A DNA stretch of 64,000 nucleotides from Cutaneotrichosporon cavernicola (lineage: Eukaryota; Basidiomycota; Tremellomycetes; Trichosporonales; Trichosporonaceae): NCBI RefSeq assembly GCF_030864355.1, contig NC_083394.1:496001-560000 (forward strand), read 5' to 3'. The translations under genes and the position numbers were made by a program. Of this stretch, positions 44,652 through 55,596 are shown in pieces (within the stretch, counting starts at the first letter, position 1; every line of letters begins with the position of its first letter). A model generated the notes under the pieces. The model worked only from the letters and a program-made list of their open reading frames with translations, ran no database searches and was not told the DNA's origin.

Positions 44652-45457
44652 AATATCAGCAGTAGACGGGGCGAAGGGGGCTCCAACAATGCATCGGATA
44701 ATACGATGGTGAGCGGGGCGCTCGGGCCCGCGAACCGCTATCGGGGTGTTGGCATTCCAGTTGCCCCGCGCGGTGGGCACGGCTTCGCGTGCCGGGTGTA
44801 CTGATGATTGCGCGATAATGTAGCAGACGGCAGGTGTTGGGTCGGCACAGACGTGGGACCAGGTGTTAGAGGGCAGTCTAGTTTAACACGTCGAATCAGC
44901 GAGCATCTTGTTGCAGTGGGATCGAAGATGACTACTGGAATCTGTAGACATGATGCGCCAACAAGTCGGGCGCACCGACTGTTTGCTCGGGGGTGGGTGT
45001 TTGGTGGGTTCCCCTGCAGATAAGGCACGGTTAGTATTCGAAAATGGCAGCACGGGTCTGTCGGAGGTTTGCCCCGTGTCCTCTACCCCCTTCAAAAGTC
45101 CTTGTAGCCCTTTGGGCGCTCCCCATCATCGCCGACTGGACCGATCCGATCAACCCATCACCCCAGGCCCTTGTACATCCAAAATCCAAACAGTCCAAGA
45201 GCATGGAGGGTATCCATTATCTAGTTGTATCTGCCTTGTGTGCTGCTCTACGATATGAGTGGGCTTCCATCTTCCCCGCTACACTCGTCCTTTGTCGTGG
45301 ATGGCGTCGTGATTTCTAGGTCGTTGACGTTATGCGACCGAGCCCGTCTCCGGGAAATGCCCGCCGCGGCGGATCAGGACCTCTGCGACGCGTCAGCTCT
45401 GTCTTTGTTGTCGGCGCCTCTGCCTTGGGAGCCGGTTCCAACACCCCGCTCCATGGT
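44652..45457. other. Intergenic between convergent genes
   Basis: 806 bp between the IDH2 stop and the carrier stop. No gene or repeat was recognised. Confidence 0.5.
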
Positions 45458-46839
45458 CTACGACTCACTGAAGAACTCGTAGCTGAGCCACGAAATGGCC
45501 GTGCTGGGAGCAACGGTAAGAACGCGAGGTAGCATACCGCGGCGCAACCCGTTCCATCCGTCGCGCTCAACAATGATGCGCAGAGCCTCGCCCATACCGC
45601 GTGCGTTGCGTATCCGCGGGTCGTCGCTGGATCCACGAGTCTGGAGCAACGTCTTGGCCACGTCAAGAGGGGTCGTCACGGCCGCTGCGAGACCACCGGC
45701 AATACCGCCCGCCGTCACGTGCGTCATAGGGCTGTACGCTCCGCCCGGGTTGAGCACGCCCTTGAGCCACTCGTACGCGCTAAACTGTACAGCGGTAAAC
45801 GGCACAGTCATAGTCAGGGTGGTGGGGTACGAGACGTAGAAGGCGGCAATGCCTTCGTTGCGGTAAACGGTGCGCGCACAGTCCAGGACTTTGCGATACG
45901 GCGAGTCGATCATCTGCATGCGCTGCTTGATCACTTTCTGTCAGCTGCATCTCTCCAAAGACGTACCGTCAAAGGGGTTCATGAGTGCGTCCGAGGTGAT
46001 ACTCGCACTGGCTCCGGCAACGGCCGTTCCCGCAACACCCTTCCATCCGTCGGCGTGTCCGCCCGCAATCTCGCGCACAAACTCGTACATGCCAAAGTGG
46101 GCGGCGTGGGCTGGTCCAGCGCCGAGGATGACGGATCCCACACCGCGCCAAAGCGACTTGATACCTTCACCCAGTCGCGCACTGTTAAAGTGCTGGGAAA
46201 ACGTCGTCATGGGCGCACGAGTTGCTGTTGAGGCCGCAGCACTGCCCGCCTCGGCAGTCAGAACGCTCGCCTGCAGTGGCTGGAGCACCTGCATGCGGGT
46301 CTGGTGTTAGCTGGGATTTTCCAACCTGAACCAGGGTGACTGCCCCGAATTCGCGATGACCGACCAGGAGCGGGGGCCGGAGCCGACCTGGTCGGCCGGC
46401 CTTGCCGAGTGGAAAATATCCACCCGCCAGCGCAACTTACCTTGATGCTGTCGACGGGGAAGATTGCCGCGTGCTCGGAGATACCGGCCTGGTGTTAGCT
46501 TGCAGATAATGGGAAGAGCGTGAGCGTCGGCGGCGCAGACTAGCTCCCAGTACTGAGCTGGATGGCTACTAGCCGAGCCGCGCTGGTCAAACGCTGGCCT
46601 TGCACCACTGCCGGAAAGCCTGAGCTGGCGACAAAAACACAAAAACCCACCATGGCACCGGCAAGCATGTTGGTGCCCCATCCATAGCCGATGGGGAGGG
46701 CCTCGTAGTCGTGGTCGTCCTCAAAGTCCTCAATCTCACGCGCAAGCTTGTCCATGTGCGCACCGTGCGGCTGGACATGGATACGCCCAGAGGGTCCGGA
46801 CTGGTCGGTCATATCCAGGAGCTGGGGGGACTGGGACAT
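45458..46839 (-). CDS. MRS4: Mitochondrial carrier, mitoferrin/Mrs3-Mrs4 type
   Basis: Exons 46651-46839, 46441-46488, 45967-46300 and 45458-45933 give 348 residues. The first repeat reads [30 protein letters not shown] (P-x-D-x-IKTRMQ). The second is ASITSDALMNPFDVIKQRMQ. The third is TAGGIAGGLAAAVTTPLDVA-KTLLQTRG. All three Px[DE]xxK signatures are present, and the GIxEH...FPxDxxKTRMQ opening is that of mitoferrins, which carry ferrous iron into the matrix. A 60-residue acidic N-terminus precedes the first helix. The in-frame ATG at 46839 was chosen; an earlier start would add a long unconserved extension. It converges with IDH2. Confidence 0.87.
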
Positions 46840-47854
46840 TAGCCGAGTGCTTGGGAGGTGTGTGTAAAGGTGAAGAAAGTTGGGAGTGTGAGTAAACAGC
46901 GCCGATGGTGGCGAGTGCAAGTGTGAAGCCGAGTTTGAGTTTGAATTCGAGTTGGACTTGAACTTCAAGTTCAAGCAGGAACGGTCATGATAATGAAATG
47001 AGAGAACAAGGCCGCAGAGGGCTGAGGAAAGCATGCGTGGCCGATATCCCTTTCGCCGCCGACGACGGATGACGCACACCGCTGTCATCTGGCATGCCGC
47101 GACAATCAAAGGTACTCACAGTGGGTGTACCTCGACCTGGCCGTGTTTTATGCCGCGCGTAATGCGGCTTGTATTAGTTGGAACGAAGTGGGAGTGGGAG
47201 CTTGGGAGCTTGTGAGGATGGCGAGATGATCGGGGCAGTCGTCACCGAGACAGTTGAACAGTCGGAGCGGGATCAAAGTGACCGTTTTTTCAACCGCCGA
47301 CTTTATTTGCCTGATTTGCGGCCTTTTAGCCACCTAAAGTTAATCTTTGATTAACGGGATCAAAATAGTCATAGGCCGCCTCTGAGATACTACGCTCCGC
47401 CAAAGTGCCGCGGGCTCCGAATATCAGATAACCCCTGTTCTTGACCCTATTACATACCCTATATACCCTATTAACCGCGTTGACACCGACTTATGCCGAC
47501 GCCATCAAAAAGTAACATCTTATCAGACAAGGAGAAAATCAGACAAGGTGACATGCGTCTTCACTCTACTAGCTTGGCATTCCCCCTCTTCCTCCCGGCC
47601 TCTACCAACCTCTCGAAACGGCAAACGGCCGACATGTATAGTCTAAACTCGCAGGCGGGACCTGCCACTGTCCAGGTCTGGATTGACATTGACAGGGGGC
47701 ACAGGCCACAGGCCATGAGCATCAGAGCAACGCATCGGACCCGAACACTCGCCCGTTCGCACCACTGTCATTTACGCCACCACCAAGAGAGCAAGGCTTG
47801 GGCCCATCCTAAACAACTAAAGCCCTCTATACTCCGACCATCATGCATGAGCTA
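46840..47854. other. Intergenic, no gene seen
   Basis: About 1 kb, somewhat AT-richer around 47280-47540 than the neighbouring genes. No gene, RNA or repeat was recognised. Confidence 0.5.
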
Positions 47855-49168
47855 TCACAGTCGAGTCGAGGCTTCCTCTTCTTCTGGGTCCGGAATCTCC
47901 GCCCGCAACCGCGCAGCCTCGGCGATCACCTCGGCCTCGACGCGGATCCAGTCTCCTCGCCCGAGCTGCTTACTAGCAGCGCCATAGAATGCCAGCTTGC
48001 GTGCAACGCCACCTCGGCATGACCGCCAGCAGTCGGCGAGTACATGGTCTGCGCGTGGTGGGTCTGTCGTGATTGGGGGGTGGAAAAGTGTGGCCACCGT
48101 GTCGAGGAGGAACGCGAGTGTATGTACCTCACCTTTGTCCATCGCCTCCCACACGGCGGCCCAGGCGTCGCGGACGCTCTCATACCGCACCGTACTCCGT
48201 TCAGCGAGGAAGAGAAGGAGACGTGCGAGCTCGTCGCGTACCTCCTCAACCCCTACACCGGCGGCAGTGAGGTACTCGGGCGCGAGGCTGGGCAAGCGTA
48301 GGCTCATAAGAGCGTGGACGTATGCCATGCTGCTGTCAGCTATCAGGTTCACCATTTAGCTGCACCACGTACCACAGCGCAACGAGGTTGTATACGAGCT
48401 TGGCACCCACACCGGGTGGCGGGTTAATCGCCCCCACCACGTCGGAGGGAATATCTGGCGGCTGGGCGGCGCACGGCTTGTCGTCATCAGGCCCAGCCTC
48501 CCACCAAGGGAGGACGGATGGTCCGTCACGCTCGCCTTCCCCACCCTCAACTGCAGAGTGGAGGAGTGCGCGCGCCGCTGCACTCTCCGGATCGCTAATG
48601 GCGGCGAGGAAGGCGTCGCGATGTGCAGGCGGCAGGCGGCGCAGCAGCTCGTTCGAGTCGACGGTATCTGAGTCAGCTGGACGACAATCAGTCAGCTCAC
48701 CGAGGTCGACACCCTCAAGCGCAGCGGCCAAGTCATCTTCGTCCTCATCATTCTCAGCCTCGAGGGCGGCAAGGACGTCCTCGCCCTCCGCGGCGCCCTC
48801 TTCGAAACGGCGGAGCATGTCGAGCATCGCTCGTCGTTCCTCAGCCTGCGCAGCAGGATCCTCGGCGATCGCGGTCCGCACAGAGTCCCTATAGAACGGC
48901 TCCGAGCACTGCGTATGTGCCTGTTATCAGCTGGCGTCGCTTGTAAACCGCTCACTGGATCACGGAAACATGCGAGGGAGCAATACGCGATATTACACCG
49001 CGGGCAGGTATACCTACTATCCGCGGCTCGACAGCTGGTGTCAGCAGACCCACGACCGACTCAGACTCACATCCCACATACGCGGGCGGGATGCGCCGCA
49101 CCCTTCTTGGGTTTGGGCACGTTGAATGGCAGTCTGATCTGCCGTGGTTTGGGCTGGCGGATGCTCAT
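47855..49168 (-). CDS. ZNHIT2: HIT-type zinc finger protein, ZNHIT2-like
   Basis: The first exons are 49071-49168 and 48956-49034; the next begins at 48920. The N-terminus is basic (MSIRQPKPRQIRLPFNVPKP). Splicing across GTGAGT...CTGACACCAG assembles a complete HIT finger: VCGICRAADSRYTCPRCNIA then YCSLACFRD and AHTQCSEPFY, with all seven Cys and the His present. A long acidic, helix-prone middle follows. The C-terminal domain has GAKLVYNLVALC and MAYVHALMSLRLPSLAPEYL. ZNHIT2 links the R2TP chaperone to U5 snRNP assembly in animals. One predicted intron near the middle is 33 nt, in frame and without a stop, so its removal is uncertain. The gene is divergent from a WD40 gene only 106 bp away. 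Confidence 0.8.
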
Positions 49169-49274
49169 GGGTGAGTGGGAGTTGGTGATCTTGAAAGGTG
49201 GAGGTGATCGAAATTTCGTACGTCATGCGTCATCGCGTTGACCGATGCCATCTTGACTTCTCATACACCACATA
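49169..49274. promoter_or_regulatory. 106-bp divergent promoter, ZNHIT2-like and WD40 genes
   Basis: Only 106 bp separate two start codons on opposite strands, so the genes must share promoter elements and leader sequence. Confidence 0.55.
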
Positions 49275-50715
49275 ATGCCCCCAGCCCCACCAGTTGCGTT
49301 CGCGACCCTCGCCGCGCCGCTCCCTTCCAATCCGCCTGTGCGGGGAATCACGCCGTCCTCGAACCACCTCGTCCTCCGACATGGGACCGAGTTCATAACA
49401 ATTGCGGACAACCAGACGTTACAGGCTGTCGAGCGGCTCGAGCGACACACAGGCCAAGTCACGTCCGTCACCGCCGAGCGAGGCAGTATCTGGAGTGCAG
49501 GGCTAGATGCGCTGGTAGTGCAATGGGACGAGCGGAGTCGGCGCCCAGCCGCCGAGATCAAGGGTACGCATATCTAGACCGAGCTGACCCAGCGTTCATC
49601 AAGCATCCCCTCCCTATCACCGCACTGGCAACGCACGACCTCGACAACCTCGTGATCGCGGGTACTGGAAGTGATTCCCTCATCATCTTCTGGTACGCTC
49701 ATCTTATATGGAGGCTGACGGCAGGGACACGCGTAACACGTCCGAGCCGGCTTATACTCAGGCCACGCACGGGGACGACGTCACACACCTCTCCCTCCTT
49801 CCACCCACCGCCAAGTGGACAGCCAAGCCCGAGCCACTCCCCTCTCAACTTCTGTTGAGCGGGAGTAAGGACGGCACGGTCGCGCTCTCTGACCTCCGCC
49901 TACCGGGCGGGGAGGAGGGTGACGCCGCGCTCGTGGCCGCGGCGGAATGGGGTGCTGTCGAGGCGGCGGGAGCGTATGAATGGAAAGGAGGTATGCGAGT
50001 GTGGGCTCGTGGGGACGGGGTTGCAGGTTGGAACATTGTCGAGGGTGAGGAGGGTGGGTTGGAGGTGAGTTGGGCGGGCAGGTGTCGGGTATTCACCGTG
50101 GATTTGACGGTCTTACGCCAGTTTGTTGACCAAACCGAGGTCAAGTTCGAGAAGAAGAGTCTCAAGACACCCGACAACGGCCCATCAATCGCCCACCCCG
50201 CCGAACAGGAACGTCCCTACCCCGCCGCCATTCGGATCAACTACCTCTCCGCTGCCCTCCCCTCTATGGGAGTCAGCAGGGGCGGCGTGCCGATTCTGGG
50301 CGCTGGGACGGACGAGTATGTCTTGCCTGGACAAGCTGATACCAGTGGCGACATTGTGCTCCTGCACAGTGGGTCGACTCCCACCGCGTTCCTCATGTCC
50401 GGTCCCGAGGGACGTGGACACAAGGGTCCGGTGCGTGCGATGCACTACGCCACCTTCGATGAGGCGCTGTATACTGGCAGCGAGGATGGTGTTCTCGCGG
50501 GATGGAACCTCGCTTCGATCCCGCGGCTCGTTGTGGGCGATCCTGAGGTTGATGATGACGGGGGAGATGGGCGCGAGGATATCGATTCGGAAGACGAGAG
50601 CGAGATCGAGTCGACCACTACTGAGGAGAGCGATCGGAGTGACCGGAGTGACGACGAGAGCGAGGACGAGGAGGACATGTGGGGTCGGCGACCGGTGTAT
50701 GGCCGCGAGAGGTAG
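49275..50715 (+). CDS. WD40-repeat protein, WDR89-like
   Basis: Exons 49275-49563, 49593-49692 and 49725-50715 give 459 residues. Repeat units are recognisable by their strand ends: RHTGQVTSVTAERGSIWSAG followed by ALVVQWDERS, then THDLDNLVIAGTGSDSLIIF followed by WDTRN, then LLLSGSKDGTVALSDLR, then GHKGPVRAMHYATFDEALYT followed by GSEDGVLAGWNL. A region of about 80 residues between repeats has low WD similarity. The C-terminus is highly acidic (DSEDESEIESTTTEESDRSD) and ends GRRPVYGRER. WDR89-like is the best fit by length and acidic tail. Introns are 29 and 32 nt. Confidence 0.72.
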
Positions 50716-51180
50716 CGAGGGAGCAGGGTATGGACCTTGGTTTGTGGTGACGAGTCGGGGTGATGTCGAGGGCATCTGCGACGGATGCGGGCTGACCGGC
50801 ATTGATCTACTAAACCTTGCTTAACAACAACCACTGTTGGCGTGACGCATAGCCACTCACGCCCGATCCGGCCTCTGACACCGGCGTGGCTCGGAGCCGG
50901 AGCCCGCCCGTCGTCTTGTTCGGGCGTACGTGTCTGCCGTTGCTCCACACTTAATCACTTGCCTGGCTGCCGGGGGCCTAGACGGACCCATACCGTTCCG
51001 TTCTTTGGATAAAGGCCGCGCATACTGGATCGTGATAAACAGGACTCGCATCTGACGCCACACTCCGCCACGCCGACACTTTGGCCTGTGACATGCTATT
51101 GCGGCCATCTTCAGAGCATGCTTTGATACCAGCAACTCCTTTTCATTCTCATCTCGTTTCCACATACAAATCCTACTCTT
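50716..51180. other. Intergenic between convergent genes
   Basis: 465 bp between the stops of the WD40 gene and the small zinc-ribbon gene. Nothing was recognised. Confidence 0.5.
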
Positions 51181-51695
51181 TCACTTCGGCTTGGGCGTAA
51201 CATTAACCGACACATCAAACAGCCCGCCCTGTACAGCCTCCAGCATCCCGACCCTACCCTCCATCTCGCCAACCTTACCAGCCAGCGCCTGGTGCTTAGC
51301 GCTAAGATCGGTATAAAGCGCAATAAGTCCCTCGTGGCGGGTGGCCAGCTCGACATGCTTGTCCTCGAGAACGGCGTGCTTTTCTTCCATACTGATGAGA
51401 GAGGAATGCTCGAGGGCCAGGTGGACCATGACGGCATTAACGTGCTGGCGCAGAGTGAGGAGGGAGGGCTCGTGCAGGACATGCGCGTAGCCCTTTACGC
51501 CATCCCACGTGAAGTCGGCGGCCTTGGGTGCCTCGCGCGACATGAGCTACCATTAGCTTGTGAGGGAGAGAGGGGGGGACGCACAAGAGAGGGACGGAGG
51601 GGGTGGCCATTGTCGCAGTGGATGCCGTCGGACTGGGTGGACCAGGCGTGCGAGTTGCAGCGCGGGCAGGGGGGGATGGGGAGGTCGACGAGCAT
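51181..51695 (-). CDS. Small zinc-ribbon and coiled-coil protein of unknown function
   Basis: Exons 51585-51695 and 51181-51546 give 158 residues in frame, with a 38-nt intron. The N-terminus has a short metal-binding pattern, PCPRCNSHAWSTQSDGIHC followed by DNGHPL, that is C-x2-C-x13-C-x3-H. Residues about 75-145 (EHSSLISMEEKHAVLEDKHV and ALYTDLSAKHQALAGKVGEM) have heptad-like spacing and should form a coiled coil. The end is PKPK. I do not recognise the family. The GTGCGT donor, TAG acceptor and continuous frame support a real gene. Confidence 0.6.
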
Positions 51696-53000
51696 TGTGG
51701 CTTTGGGTTGGGAGTGTGAGGAGTGGTGCTGAGGATATATAGTGTTGGGCGGTTAGATCGTTCTCACGCCCGTCGGGAAGGTATCGTAAAGTGAGGATTA
51801 TTGCGTCTTGTAATGCCCGTCTATAGGTACACGTACACACTTGGGGCATCGGTGCGAATATTGCCAGACAATGGTGCTGTGCCCAATACCTGACGAGTGC
51901 TTGGTCGTGTGGCTCCGTCATTTCCATTGATACTGGTGGGTACATCTCCTTGGCGACTGGGGGGTAAGCATTGTGGAGGCTACGTGCAACTTCTTGAATC
52001 TGACAGTTACGGTGGGCCGCTTCGGATCTCTAGTGCCACAACCCATCCCCCCTGGGCAGGATGGTCTGAGAATCTGGTTTTCCTGTGCGCCTGAATCAAG
52101 ATTTAGCGCTTGAGTGGCGGCTGCAGACCAACACAACATGGCGCCCTCGATGACGGCTGATCTACCGGCCACTGCCCAGATCTTGGTAAGAGTGTCGGCC
52201 ACATGACTTGGAGGATAAGCCCCGATCTTTACATCGCTCGACCTCAATCTCTCCTTGTCTGCTGCAACTCCCGCCAAGACGTGTCCGAACAAACCATCAG
52301 GGCAAGGTATCCCCACCCTCGCCGACCAGATTCTGCCATAACGATATCCTCGATGCGGACATGAGCGGGAGTCGGAGAGGTCGAGTTGGCCAAGTATGAC
52401 GCTTCCACTCCGTTGGCCTCATGAATCCATGGAGGTCCCAGACTTTTGCCTGCAGTGCATTGCATCATGTCGCCCTGGTGATCCGTCATTTTAGGCGCAG
52501 CACCCTGATGATAGAAGGCCACGTCTTGTAGAGGATGCAAAAAATTCGAACCACCTGGGCAGTGACTTGGCGTTTCGGTCGCTTTCGACCTTTACAACGC
52601 CACGTTTTGGTGCAGTGCCACTTTCATACTGTGGCGAGGCAAAGTTGGTCCAGTGTCCGACGAGTCAGAACTGGCTTTGCTCTCAGCAAGTCAGCGGACG
52701 TCTGGATTTTGGCATGCTTTGCCGCGTGTCTGTAGAGGGGTTGAGATGATCTACATGTACGATGACAGGAGGGAAGACTGAGACGCGGAGAATGACTTTT
52801 GCGAATGCAGCTGAAACTCGCCATGTCCAAATGTGCTGCCCTCCGTTGTGTCCATATATGCTGCCCTCCGTCGTGCCCATATGTGCTGCCCTCCGTTGTG
52901 TCCGTCGTGTCCATATGTGCTCCCCTCGCGTCCGGAGCGCGGAACAACAGTGTCAAGTTGACGTCGCCTCCGTCATCAGTTGGTAAGAACGGCAAAAATA
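51696..53000. other. Gene-free interval upstream of tRNA-Val
   Basis: 1.3 kb without a recognised gene. A 25-bp minisatellite sits at its right end (52826-52930). Confidence 0.5.
52826..52930. repeat. 25-bp minisatellite, about 3.5 units
   Basis: Units begin at 52826, 52851, 52876 and 52910, each around ATGTGCTGCCCTCCGTTGTG. The last is separated by an extra 9-bp TCCGTCGTG and is truncated. The array ends about 70 bp from the tRNA-Val gene. Confidence 0.85.
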
Positions 53001-53089
53001 TGACCTCTGGCGGGATCGAACCGCCGACCTCATGCGTAAATCGTATTCACGTGTTAAGCATGCGCTCTAACCAGCTGAGCTAAGTGGCC
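53001..53089 (-). tRNA. tRNA-Val (anticodon AAC) with 15-nt intron
   Basis: The minus strand folds as a tRNA: acceptor GGCCACT, D-arm GCTC...GAGC, anticodon stem CATGC/GCATG, loop TTAACAC with AAC at positions 34-36, a five-base variable loop AGGTC, T-arm GGCGG-TTCGATC-CCGCC, and 3' acceptor AGAGGTC with discriminator A. The 22-nt anticodon loop equals 7 plus a 15-nt intron after position 37. The mature form is 74 nt. One A-A mismatch occurs at pair 5-68 and one G-U at 2-71. A T run expected for pol III termination was not clear. Confidence 0.88.
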
Positions 53090-53419
53090 TCCAATGGTTG
53101 GTGGATTTCTATCATCCCCCAGTTCCCGACAAGATTACGTAACATGAATTGATATCTGTTTTGTTGATTACCAACGTGTCCCATGTTCTGGAAGTCGAGG
53201 GGCGTGCTTCTGGCGGTTACGAACGCCGCGGTGACGTCGTCACGACAGCTCCACACATAGCCTGCCCCTCCAACAACCTCTGCCCGCCCAGCTACGACAC
53301 ACGATGCATCGACAGATGACATAACCTCGTGTACACTCAGCAATCTAAACTTGGAACCCTGTGCACCTGGCACCAACCTCGCTTCCGCACACAAGCGAAC
53401 TCTCGCCCAAGCGAACACA
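53090..53419. other. Intergenic between tRNA-Val and NCS-1
   Basis: 330 bp holding the tRNA 5' flank and the NCS-1 3' UTR. No other feature was seen. Confidence 0.5.
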
Positions 53420-54820
53420 CTACACCAGGCCGTCGTACAGCGACAGCGCCTGGACAATCGTCGGGTCCTGCTTCGAGCCCTCCTTGAACTCGTCGTACGT
53501 GAGCTGGTGGTCCTTGTTCAGGTCCATGTTGCGGAAGATCTTGTCGACGCGCTGGGGTCAGCTGTGAACTTGGCCAAGCAGCTGGACCAGCGACATGAAA
53601 CGTGCTCACCTTCTCAGGCGTGTCTTCGTCCTCGGGCAGGCGGACCATCTGACCAGTCATCTTGTAGATGGAACGGACAATCTGCAGCATCTCGTCGTAC
53701 GTGATGTACCCGTCGCCGTTGATGTCGTACAATTGGAATGCCCCTGGGATAAGCTGCTGCGTTGGGTTCCAGAGCTCTTGTGTCATGGTCACATGCGCTT
53801 CGTGACAAGTCACTCAAGCTGACCCATTCCTCAGCGAAGATCGCCGACAGAACGCACAATGCGGCGCGCACGGGCCACATTGCCGGGCCGGCAGGCCGTG
53901 TGCCCATGAGGGGACTACCCCTACCAGCACGTTATGCAAATCCTCTCGGCGCCGTGCCACCGGCAGGCATGACTGTTGCTCGAGTGGGTCACAGCGTCTT
54001 CTGGCCTGATGGCTGGAAGCCCCACTTCACGTCCAGGCACTCTTCTCACGCCCAGACAGACAATTCGGCCCTCGACATCGCCGAGCGACCGTGCGCACCC
54101 TGCGCCGTCGCTTGGCACGCGCTCATCCACTCACATTTGAGCTTCTCGTCCAGTCGACCGCGCGACGTGACCGACAGCGCACAGATGAACTCCTGCAGTG
54201 TAAGCGGGCTTTCCATGACCGTACCGCACCTTGAACTCGATAGTCCCAGACTTGTCCTCGTCGAATACCTGTCGTCAGCCATGGCGGTGCGGGTGACGCA
54301 CATTGAAGACATAGTCTGCGAACTGTGACGGGTCTCCGAAGGGGAAGAACTGGCGGTAGATCTTCTTAAACTCTGGATGTGAGCTTCACCCCACAATCGC
54401 TCTCGTCGTTATGTCTCTCTGCTCCCGCCTGAGTATGCAACTGCACACCATGACTCACCCTCCTTGTTCAGCTGGCCGCTAGGGCAGTCCTTGAGGAAGC
54501 CCTTGTACTGTCGTTAGCTCGCGCCTCCGCGCTCGCATACCCATTGCTGCAGTTCCTGTGGTCAGCCAAGTTTAGAAACACCCCTCCCGCCGCTGCGCAA
54601 AGCAACACTGCGGGATCGGTTCAGGCTACGGCACCGCCAGCATCCCGTTTCCGGGAAATACGGCAGGGTACGCCCGTCATCGACGGCCGCAGTCGTTGGC
54701 ATGACACGCACCTTCTTGTCGACTGCGATCAGCGACGTCTGTACAGGTTAGCTCACAGTAAGTGTTCTTCTGGAGGTCGGCGAGCTCGTCGGCGCTCAGC
54801 TTGGACTGGCTCTTGCCCAT
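53420..54820 (-). CDS. NCS1: Neuronal calcium sensor 1 (frequenin)
   Basis: Nine exons (54757-54820, 54712-54722, 54541-54555, 54459-54507, 54302-54372, 54230-54268, 54135-54192, 53610-53743, 53420-53551) join in frame to exactly 190 residues, the canonical length. [13 protein letters not shown] carries the N-myristoylation Gly. [13 protein letters not shown] is the degenerate first EF-hand (Cys-Pro). The calcium loops are [26 protein letters not shown] and [13 protein letters not shown]. The hydrophobic C-terminus is [13 protein letters not shown]-1 binds calcium and regulates phosphatidylinositol 4-kinase and, in fungi, stress and calcium tolerance. Exons 2 and 3 are only 11 and 15 nt. The intron after exon 7 is about 390 nt, long for this window. 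Confidence 0.95.
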
Positions 54821-55596
54821 TATTGACTAGTTGTCACGGGCTCGGTGCGCAGGCGAAGGTTCCAAGGGGGACACGAGGTCGTGCACAGGTGGAGGGTGGA
54901 GGGATGAAGGTAACGGTGAGGTGAGGAAGCAGGGAGAAGTGTGGAAGAGGGGTTCAAGAGTTTGTGTCTGAAGGAAGATGATCTGATTGACAATGTTAAG
55001 GACGTGTTGTGAGTCTGCCAATGTCGGAGGGAAGAGTAGGGGGGAAGGTAGGTTGATGGGTGGTATGGGGATGTGGGGTGGGAGGCGAGGGCGAGCCAAG
55101 GAACACTTAACAACTAGGGGAAGGGAGGAACCACGCGACATGATATACAGTGACGCAACCATCAAGCCAGGAGCCTAGGACTTGCATTAAGAGCATTAGC
55201 GGAACCTGTTGGCTCTAATAAACAGAAACGCCAAGACAAATGAGGCGGTGCACAACTCTACACAATCGATCACTAAATCGGGGGCCGACAAAGACTCGAA
55301 CCTCGAACCTCGAACCTCGACCCTACCAAAACCCTCCTGCCATCCGCTTGCGTTCATTTCGACTTGCCAAGAAAACTCCCAAAATCAATCAAAGGCTCAC
55401 AACAATAATGCATGCACTTGGCGCCAATTATCTGAATGTTCGGTGTCTCGATCACTCCTCGCATCCTCAAGCCCTCTACGGCAGAAACATCCCGAAACGC
55501 CGGAGGTAACTCTCTCAGGATATGTCCCAAAATTACAGCTAAGTCAACAACAACAGGCCACGCCTGGTCCACTGTCCCTGGTCGGTTCTATGCCCT
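54821..55596. other. Intergenic with short CGAACCT tandem repeat
   Basis: 776 bp upstream of NCS-1. At about 55296-55318 the unit CGAACCT is repeated three times and looks superficially like a tRNA T-arm, but no tRNA fold is present. Confidence 0.55.

Noticed and set aside
55290..55325. Possible tRNA T-arm from TCGAACC
   Set aside because: It is a 7-bp tandem repeat CGAACCT, with no cloverleaf around it.
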